In this document: positions 35,289 through 40,600 of the stretch, one piece after another
Layout: the number at the start of each line of letters is the position of its first letter
Position numbering within the stretch: the stretch's first letter is position 1
Origin: Pelagibacterales bacterium SAG-MED10
GTDB lineage: Bacteria; Pseudomonadota; Alphaproteobacteria; Pelagibacterales; Pelagibacteraceae
Reading direction: 5' to 3'
Assembly (NCBI GenBank): GCA_014654235.1
Contig: JACWDH010000004.1
Span: forward strand, 1 to 40,600
Length of the DNA stretch: 40,600 nucleotides
The notes under the pieces: model-generated
What the model was told of the DNA's origin: nothing
Database searches by the model: none
Seen by the model: the letters and a program-made list of their open reading frames with translations, nothing else
Program-made: the position numbers and the translations under genes

Positions 35289-36454
35289 ACTTTTTTTTGT
35301 TTAAAAAAATTGCTGTTACGTTACCAAATATTGCTAAAACAAAAAATACAAATATTAACAAATCATATCCTCCTACATTCCATACCAACGAACCAATCCA
35401 TGGACCAGCAATACTACCAATCATATATTGTAAAGCTAAAATACCATGAATATTGCCAAAGTTTTTTTTGGCCAAATGTATCATTTTGAACTAGAGGTTT
35501 TAAAATAGCCATACTGCCATATGCTGAACTATTAAATAAAACAAATAAAAATGCTAAATAATGATTAATATTTATAAAGTATAAAAATATCATTCCAACT
35601 ACCATCGAGTAAAAACAAATTACAAATAATTTTAAATTTGACTTATCACCTCCATATATCATAACTAAAATTCTACCTATTACTTGTCCTGGTCCAAACA
35701 GAGATGCTGTCAATACAGCTTGGGATAGACTCATCCCTTTTTCCTGCAACATTGGAATTACATGAGTTGTAATAGCACCAATATTAAATCCAATAACAAA
35801 CAATGAAAAACTAAATAACCAAAATCTAAAATCTTTAAGTATTATTTTAATCTTTGAATTTTGATCTGTTTTCTTTTCAATTTTTTTAAATTTTTTTAGA
35901 ATTATATTTTTGAAACCAAAATAATTAGCTGGTGAACTAATCAATATATTTAATATTCCAAAAATAAATACAGTAAATCTCCAGTCATATTGTTCTGTTA
36001 AATAAGTAGCAGTAGGAAATGTGTATGTGCTTGCAAATCCAGCAAATAAAGTAATTATTGCAATAGATGTTTTGGCCTTTGATTTTAAATTAATAGTAAT
36101 GACACTAAAAAGCATCGTATAAAGACAGCCACCCGAGGTTGCACTTACAAGTATCCAGGCAACTAAAAATTCAGTGTATGTGTTTGCTAAGGATAGATAG
36201 ATTACACTTAATCCCAGCAATATCGGACTTACCCACATCATAGAAAAACTAAGATTTTTATCAACAAACTTACCAAGAATTGGTAACAATAGACTATGTA
36301 CAACCAAGCCTAGAGAATAAATAAAGGTTAAATTATTCCTTGAAATACTGAGTTCATTTTCCCAAGTTAGCAACAACGCTGAGAACAGATACATACAACT
36401 GCTGTAACAAAAGGTAACTGATATACCTATTAAAAATGCTGGCAAATATTTCAC
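35281..36454 (-). CDS. Major facilitator superfamily transporter (single-base frameshift)
   Basis: A 12-helix MFS protein of about 390 residues. The first 346 or so codons run from 36454 to a premature stop; removing one base from the eight-T run at 35462-35469 (plus strand) restores NDTFGQKNFGNIHGIL and reading continues to 35281. The MFS loop motif is represented by GKFVDKNLSF, and the overall pattern resembles the oxalate/formate or monocarboxylate antiporter branch. The substrate is unknown; placement beside phosphonate and arsenate genes allows an organic arsenic, phosphonate or by-product transporter, but this is inference. The last eight bases overlap the PhnZ-like gene. Confidence 0.82.
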
Positions 36455-36469
36455 AAAATTTTTTATTTC

Positions 36470-36486
36470 TTTAACATTTTTTTAAC
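36470..36486 (+). promoter_or_regulatory. Degenerate Pho-type repeats upstream of the small periplasmic gene
   Basis: TTTAAC (36470) and TTTAAC (36481) are identical and 11 bases apart, with the same form as the outer repeat of the pstS box. They point toward the gene at 36509. The sequence is AT-rich and lacks the TG, so this is only suggestive. Confidence 0.35.
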
Positions 36487-36508
36487 AAAAGTAAGTTAAT
36501 AGATTATT

Positions 36509-36931
36509 ATGAAAAAAATCCTAATCTCATTTATATTAACTTTATCCACAATTTCTATTACTCAAGCTGACAATCATGCTAAAATAACAGAGCAACAAGC
36601 CGGCAGTAGTTATTCACAAAATACTGAGGATACATTTAAAAATGAAATAGGGAATTGTGAAGACCCTGGCGTACTTATGTTAAGAGCCACTGTTAAAAAT
36701 GATATTTCAAGATCTAGTCCCGAAAAAGCATCTGAGGCAGAAGCATTAATGAAAGAGGGCATGAAATTGTGTAATGAAAATAGAGTTTTTGAGGCTAAAC
36801 TAAAATTAGAAGACGCTAAAACAACTGCCCGTGCAGGATTGGTAGACGGAGAAGATCCATCCGTAACTAAAATTGTTGCTGAAAATAATGAAACACCAAA
36901 GGAAGAAAAACCATGGTGGAAATTTTGGTAA
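36509..36931 (+). CDS. Small exported protein of unknown function
   Basis: A 140-residue protein with a signal peptide (KKILISFILTLSTISITQA, cut near residue 20). The mature part has two cysteines (GNCEDPG and KLCNENR), a helical region EKASEAEALMKEGMKLC and the repeat-like FEAKLKLEDAKTTARAG, which resembles a single TPR-like helical pair. It ends with an aromatic tail, EEKPWWKFW. I do not recognise a family. It stands between the MFS gene and the phosphonate transporter, diverges from the former and converges on phnE2. Possible Pho-type repeats lie upstream. Confidence 0.78.
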   Translation: MKKILISFILTLSTISITQADNHAKITEQQAGSSYSQNTEDTFKNEIGNCEDPGVLMLRATVKNDISRSSPEKASEAEALMKEGMKLCNENRVFEAKLKLEDAKTTARAGLVDGEDPSVTKIVAENNETPKEEKPWWKFW

Positions 36932-36949
36932 AATAATTTCTAATTTTTT

Positions 36950-38350
36950 TTATCTTACAATTAATTGATCTGTTCCAATTAGTATTCTTCTAAGCCAAGC
37001 AGATAATCTATCCATAAATATTACTACAGCCAAAACTAATATTGCCATGTAGGCGACATTTTCAAAATCATTTCCAGTACCTAGTGCACCTAAAAATTGT
37101 AAACCAATTCCTCCTGCGCCCATTGCACCTATTATTACGGCTCCTCTAGTATTTGACTCTAAATAGTATAAGGATTGAGATACAAAAATTGGAAGTATTT
37201 GAGGAATTATACCAAATCTATGTTGTAGAAATTTGCTAGCCCCTGTAGATTGAACTCCTTCTTGTTGTTTCTTCTCAGTATTTTCAATTGCTTCAGAATA
37301 CAATTTCCCTAACGTACCTGTATCGGTAAAACCAATCGCAAAAATACCAGTGAAGGGTCCTGGACCAAAAGCTCTCAAAAATATTAAACTCCAAATTAAA
37401 AAGTCTATTCCTCTTAAAGTATCAAATAATCTTCTCAACGTAAATCTTAGAGCTTTAATAGGTGTAACGTTGTATGCAGCAAGGAATGACAAGGGCAGAG
37501 CCATTACCGTAGCAAACATTGTCCCAAGTACAGCCATAACTATTGTTTCGAGCATTGCCCACCAAACTCTACCGTGCATAAATGCTTCATTATCCTTAAT
37601 CTCTGTTAAGAAAAGTTTTAAATTAGACATTTCAGGAACAACTCTTTCTTTAGAAAAAGTCAAACCTAATGCTTCGAAAAAGCTATATGGTTCTAACGGA
37701 CTTGAGAAATCAAACCAAAAATATTTCCATCCTATGCTGTAACGATGAATTTCTACTTTTTTAGGATATACCTGAACTCTCTCGTGTAAAGTTGGTCTAA
37801 ATTCAACTCTGTTTTCTGTAATTCTAAAACCTTTTAAGTCATCTTTAGCTAAGTCTTCCGAACCTACTACGTAAGGTTTACCATTTGTGTTTAATTTTAT
37901 GGTAAAATTTCTTTCGTATTTAGGGAAATTTACAATCTCAACCCTATCTTTGTATAATATTGCTTTACCTTCATTATTAAATTCAATGACATTTCCAATA
38001 TTATCAGAATTTTTATAAAACCATTCTGGAATTGATTTATCAAGATTGTCTCTTCCATAAACACTTCTATAGTTACCCTCAAAAGCTATTTTAATATCGT
38101 CAGGATTTTCCCATTTCATAGTAACATGATCTTTGTGGGCGTATGTGTCTAAAACAAACATCGCCGCATTTTGTGGCTTCCATTTTTTTGGAATATCCAC
38201 AACATCTAAAGTAAAAAAACCTATTATTAAATATATTAAAATGAGAAAGAAAATTATTTGACCTTTTATTCTACTTTTTCTAGCTTGATTGAATGTGTCA
38301 GGAAATAATTTTCGAATATTATCTCTTTCAATTGCTAAACTAGAACTCAT
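36950..38350 (-). CDS. phnE2: Phosphonate ABC transporter, permease PhnE2 (long form)
   Basis: Second permease of the phosphonate importer, 466 residues. The N-terminal half holds one membrane helix (IIFFLILIYLIIGFFTLDV) and a long periplasmic region of about 190 residues. The C-terminal half is the permease domain with VMAVLGTMFATVMALPLSF, LRGIDFLIWSLIFLRAFGPG and a PhnE-type GAMGAGGIGLQFLG. The start ATG overlaps the phnE1 stop in an ATGA arrangement. Long PhnE2 partners are usual in alphaproteobacterial phnCDE1E2 operons. No gene lies downstream on this strand. Confidence 0.93.
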   Translation of the reverse strand: MSSSLAIERDNIRKLFPDTFNQARKSRIKGQIIFFLILIYLIIGFFTLDVVDIPKKWKPQNAAMFVLDTYAHKDHVTMKWENPDDIKIAFEGNYRSVYGRDNLDKSIPEWFYKNSDNIGNVIEFNNEGKAILYKDRVEIVNFPKYERNFTIKLNTNGKPYVVGSEDLAKDDLKGFRITENRVEFRPTLHERVQVYPKKVEIHRYSIGWKYFWFDFSSPLEPYSFFEALGLTFSKERVVPEMSNLKLFLTEIKDNEAFMHGRVWWAMLETIVMAVLGTMFATVMALPLSFLAAYNVTPIKALRFTLRRLFDTLRGIDFLIWSLIFLRAFGPGPFTGIFAIGFTDTGTLGKLYSEAIENTEKKQQEGVQSTGASKFLQHRFGIIPQILPIFVSQSLYYLESNTRGAVIIGAMGAGGIGLQFLGALGTGNDFENVAYMAILVLAVVIFMDRLSAWLRRILIGTDQLIVR

Positions 38351-39201
38351 TGATTTACTCCAATTAAATTATGTCTCCAATATGCAGATAAATAATCCAA
38401 TGCAATTATCGTACCAACCAACAAGAACATACATGCCAAAACATCAGCTCCATAATTCCATTGTATTAAAGCTGCTAACATTTCTCCAATTCCACCCGCA
38501 CCAACAAAACCTAATATTGTAGATTCTCTAACATTAATTTCTAATCTTAAAATTCCATAACTTAGAAAAAGAGGAAGCACTTGTGGAAGAACTGAGAACC
38601 TTATTTTTTGTGTCCAAGTCGCACCAACAGAACTTAAACCCTCAATAGGTTTTCCATCACAATTTTCTATAGCTTCCGTGAATAATTTACCAAGTGCTCC
38701 TGCAGTATGTATTGTTATGGCAATCACTGCAGGTAAAGATGATTTACCCATCAAATATAAAAACACCATTGCTATTATTAATGTTGGAAATGATCTTGTC
38801 ACATCCATAAAAAATTTTGTAAATTGAATAACTCTTTTATTTCTTATTAAATTTCTACTAGAGAAGATTGCAAAAATAACTGCCAAAACAAATCCGATCG
38901 AAGTTGAAAATAATGCAATATTTAAGGTGGTAATTAATTCAGGTATGTATTTTACAACTCTTGGCCAATATTTCCATCCCATCTCAAATGTATCAATAAA
39001 TAAATCTCTTGGATAATTAAAAAAATTAGCTATACCTCTACCAAAAGATCCTGCATTTGCCTCTAACGATACCAGGGTACCACTAAAAAAAACTAATATT
39101 AAAATTGCAATACCTAATAGTGAGGATCTAGTTCTCTGGTTTGTTAATTTTTTTAAATTAACTTCAATTTGCTCTAAATTTGCTGGTAATGCTTTTGACA
39201 T
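38347..39201 (-). CDS. phnE: Phosphonate ABC transporter, permease PhnE1
   Basis: First permease, 284 residues. I use the ATG at 39201 (MSKALPANLEQIEVN); a TTG five codons earlier lies inside the U tract of the upstream terminator and is unlikely. Helices and family strings include TLNIALFSTSIGFVLAVIFA, VTRSFPTLIIAMVFLYLMG, the EAA-like LSSVGATWTQKIRFSVLPQVLP and STILGFVGAGGIGEMLA. It pairs with PhnE2 to form the channel. The ATGA overlap with phnE2 shows translational coupling. Confidence 0.95.
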   Translation of the reverse strand: MSKALPANLEQIEVNLKKLTNQRTRSSLLGIAILILVFFSGTLVSLEANAGSFGRGIANFFNYPRDLFIDTFEMGWKYWPRVVKYIPELITTLNIALFSTSIGFVLAVIFAIFSSRNLIRNKRVIQFTKFFMDVTRSFPTLIIAMVFLYLMGKSSLPAVIAITIHTAGALGKLFTEAIENCDGKPIEGLSSVGATWTQKIRFSVLPQVLPLFLSYGILRLEINVRESTILGFVGAGGIGEMLAALIQWNYGADVLACMFLLVGTIIALDYLSAYWRHNLIGVNQ

Positions 39202-39214
39202 AATATTAAAAACC

Positions 39215-39255
39215 AAAAAAAATTAGAGGCAAAGATTTTAAGTCTTTGCCTCTAA
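39215..39255 (-). terminator. Intrinsic terminator/attenuator between phnD and phnE1
   Basis: The 13-base arms TTAGAGGCAAAGA and TCTTTGCCTCTAA form a perfect stem around a 7-base loop. On the minus strand it is followed by eight U (A tract at 39215-39222). It sits between the phnD stop and the phnE1 start, so membrane-component expression depends on read-through. Confidence 0.93.
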
Positions 39256-39268
39256 ATGGGGTACTTAA

Positions 39269-40219
39269 TTAATTATTTTTTTGTGCTTCAATTTTAGCTT
39301 TTCTTGCAGCTACAACCGACTCATAAAAAGAATGATCTACCGGAACCCATTTTTTAACGATACCGTTTGCAACGTTTTCACTGCACTTTGGATCGTTTTC
39401 GTGTATCCATTGTTTCATTCCAATCATTACTTGATGTGCTCTAACAGGTAAAAAAGTAGGCATCACAATTGGACCATTAGGAATTAATTTTGAAGACCAA
39501 ATTTGAACAATGTCGTCCATATTTAAAATCCCTTTATCAACCATTTTTCTTAAATTCCCTGACGAATATCCTTCTTCCCAGCTACCAACACCAGATACCC
39601 ATGTTACAGCAGCATCAACATCTCCATTCATTAATGCTAATACATTGTTTTCATGTCCACCAGAAAATTGTGTTTTTGAAAAATATGTGTCTGGATCCAT
39701 ACCCATAGCCTTTAATTCAATTGAAGGAATTAAAAAACCTGATGTAGAGTTAGGGTCAGCCCAACCAAAAGATTTACCTTTAAGATCTGCCATTGATTTA
39801 ATTCCAGATGCTTTAGTTGCTACTGCAACAGAGTAGTAACCCATATCACCAGTTGGCTGCATTCTTGTTAGTACTGGTACTACTGCAGTTGGATCTTTTA
39901 AATACATACCTGCATATCCTGAAGAACCGAACCAAGTGTAATCTAGATTACCACCTAGCATCGATTCCATTGTTCCAGCGTAGTCTTTAAAAGTAAAAAA
40001 TTTAGCTGGTACACCATAAGCGGCTTCGATATACGGCATGAAACATTCATTTCTAGCTATAATATCTTGTGCTGCTTCGTCACCTAAAAAACCAACTCTA
40101 AACTCTGGTTGATATTTACTTAAGTCCATTTTTGGACCCGTGTAAGTTACCGCATTAGCTTGGGTTGAAAAAAACACCATAGCTAAAAGTGCAATAACTC
40201 TTGTTAGTTTATTAAACAT
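39269..40219 (-). CDS. phnD: Phosphonate ABC transporter, periplasmic binding protein PhnD
   Basis: Phosphonate-binding protein of 316 residues. The signal peptide (VIALLAMVFFSTQANA) is cut near residue 23. Family strings are FRVGFLGDEAAQDIIARNE, the ligand-site stretches FGSSGYAGM, YYSVAVATKASGIKSMADLK, FGWADPNSTSGFLIPS and VTWVSGVGSW. A good ribosome site (AAGGAGACA) precedes the ATG. The gene lies 66 bases after phnC on the same strand. Which phosphonates or phosphate-like esters it binds cannot be judged from the sequence. Confidence 0.95.
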   Translation of the reverse strand: MFNKLTRVIALLAMVFFSTQANAVTYTGPKMDLSKYQPEFRVGFLGDEAAQDIIARNECFMPYIEAAYGVPAKFFTFKDYAGTMESMLGGNLDYTWFGSSGYAGMYLKDPTAVVPVLTRMQPTGDMGYYSVAVATKASGIKSMADLKGKSFGWADPNSTSGFLIPSIELKAMGMDPDTYFSKTQFSGGHENNVLALMNGDVDAAVTWVSGVGSWEEGYSSGNLRKMVDKGILNMDDIVQIWSSKLIPNGPIVMPTFLPVRAHQVMIGMKQWIHENDPKCSENVANGIVKKWVPVDHSFYESVVAARKAKIEAQKNN

Positions 40220-40285
40220 AATTGTCTCCTTTTTATAATTTTAGTCTCTCGACTTATTTGTATTTGTAACGATGAGTTATTGATC

Positions 40286-40600
40286 TCATGCAGTTGCAAA
40301 TTCTTTTTCAACATCTCCATTTATCTTTTTTTTTGTTTTAAGCTCAGTGGATGTTACTTGTGGTTCAAAAGCTTCATCAGCTTCTGCACCATAAATTTCT
40401 CTTGCAAGTTTGTCTGATAATTTTTCTGGTAAATCATCAAAGACAATTGCGCCATCTTTCATTCCAATAATACGGTCACAATAGGTTTTTGCTGTATCTA
40501 GGGTATGAAGATTTGAAATGACCGTTAAATTTTTTTCATCATGAATTTTTCTTAATGACTCCATTACCATTCTTGCATTCATTGGGTCTAAAGATGCTAT
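40286..40600 (-). CDS. phnC: Phosphonate ABC transporter, ATP-binding protein PhnC, C-terminal part (5' end off window)
   Basis: The minus-strand frame is open to the right edge, so the gene continues beyond the window. The visible 104 residues begin [19 protein letters not shown], the D-loop following Walker B (normally EPIASLDP in PhnC), and include the switch histidine in [21 protein letters not shown] and the typical [15 protein letters not shown]. The tail (about 35 residues, [22 protein letters not shown]) is longer than in most PhnC proteins and looks disordered. It is the first visible gene of phnCDE1E2; any promoter or C-P lyase genes would lie outside. Confidence 0.93.
   Translation of the reverse strand: MASLDPMNARMVMESLRKIHDEKNLTVISNLHTLDTAKTYCDRIIGMKDGAIVFDDLPEKLSDKLAREIYGAEADEAFEPQVTSTELKTKKKINGDVEKEFATA

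Noticed and set aside
1-40600. Insertion sequences, prophage, CRISPR arrays or integrated islands
   Set aside because: No transposase, integrase, capsid or Cas-like protein, no long direct or inverted repeats, and no spacer-repeat pattern were seen; base composition looks even throughout.

Overview
The window looks like a piece of a SAR11 (Candidatus Pelagibacter-type, alphaproteobacterial) chromosome. It is very AT-rich. Genes are tightly packed, with 1-8 base overlaps and no gene-free stretch above 300 bases. The order ntrX-trkA-trkH, the Aap amino-acid transporter and a phoR-pst-phoU-phoB block fit that group. There is no mobile element, CRISPR array or rRNA.

Layout. Positions 2-3435 hold the end of ntrX plus the potassium-uptake genes trkA and trkH, followed by tRNA-Arg(TCT). 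Positions 3674-7940 hold a general L-amino-acid ABC transporter (aapJQMP), then an XRE-type regulator, tRNA-Asn(GTT) and tRNA-Cys(GCA), both on the minus strand. Positions 8897-14447 hold the chain valS-ilvD-manC. From about 14900 to the right edge nearly everything concerns phosphorus. First comes a lipid-remodelling cluster: a lipid kinase, the PlcP-type phospholipase C and its glycosyltransferase, converging on an acyltransferase and an OlsB-like ornithine N-acyltransferase. Then come phoR, a periplasmic protein of unknown function, pstSCAB-phoU-phoB, sixA, ppk-ppx, a Nudix hydrolase and a TPR lipid- or periplasm-directed protein. The last part is a phosphonate/arsenate section: phnX, aqpS-arsC, a PhnZ/TmpB-type HD oxygenase, an MFS transporter, a small periplasmic protein and phnE2-phnE1-phnD-phnC, which runs off the right edge.

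How it fits together. Hexamers of the form TGTAAC/TGTAAT/TGAAAC/TTTAAC repeat with an exact 11-base period upstream of pstS (3 copies), phnX (4), olsB (3), the HD oxygenase (2), and more weakly plcP (2) and the small periplasmic gene (2). I read these as PhoB-binding Pho boxes. They would join high-affinity phosphate uptake, phosphonate use and replacement of phospholipids by glyco- and ornithine lipids in one phosphate-starvation regulon. The arsenate reductase/aquaporin pair beside them makes sense because phosphate transporters also admit arsenate.

Quality caveat. Five otherwise intact genes (trkA, trkH, aapJ, aapQ and the MFS gene) are each broken by one extra base in an A or T run of 6-8. 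All five go in the same direction, so I treat them as probable homopolymer overcalls and annotate the genes as full length. A recurrent design is also visible: in all three ABC transporter operons a hairpin-plus-U-tract terminator sits directly after the binding-protein gene.
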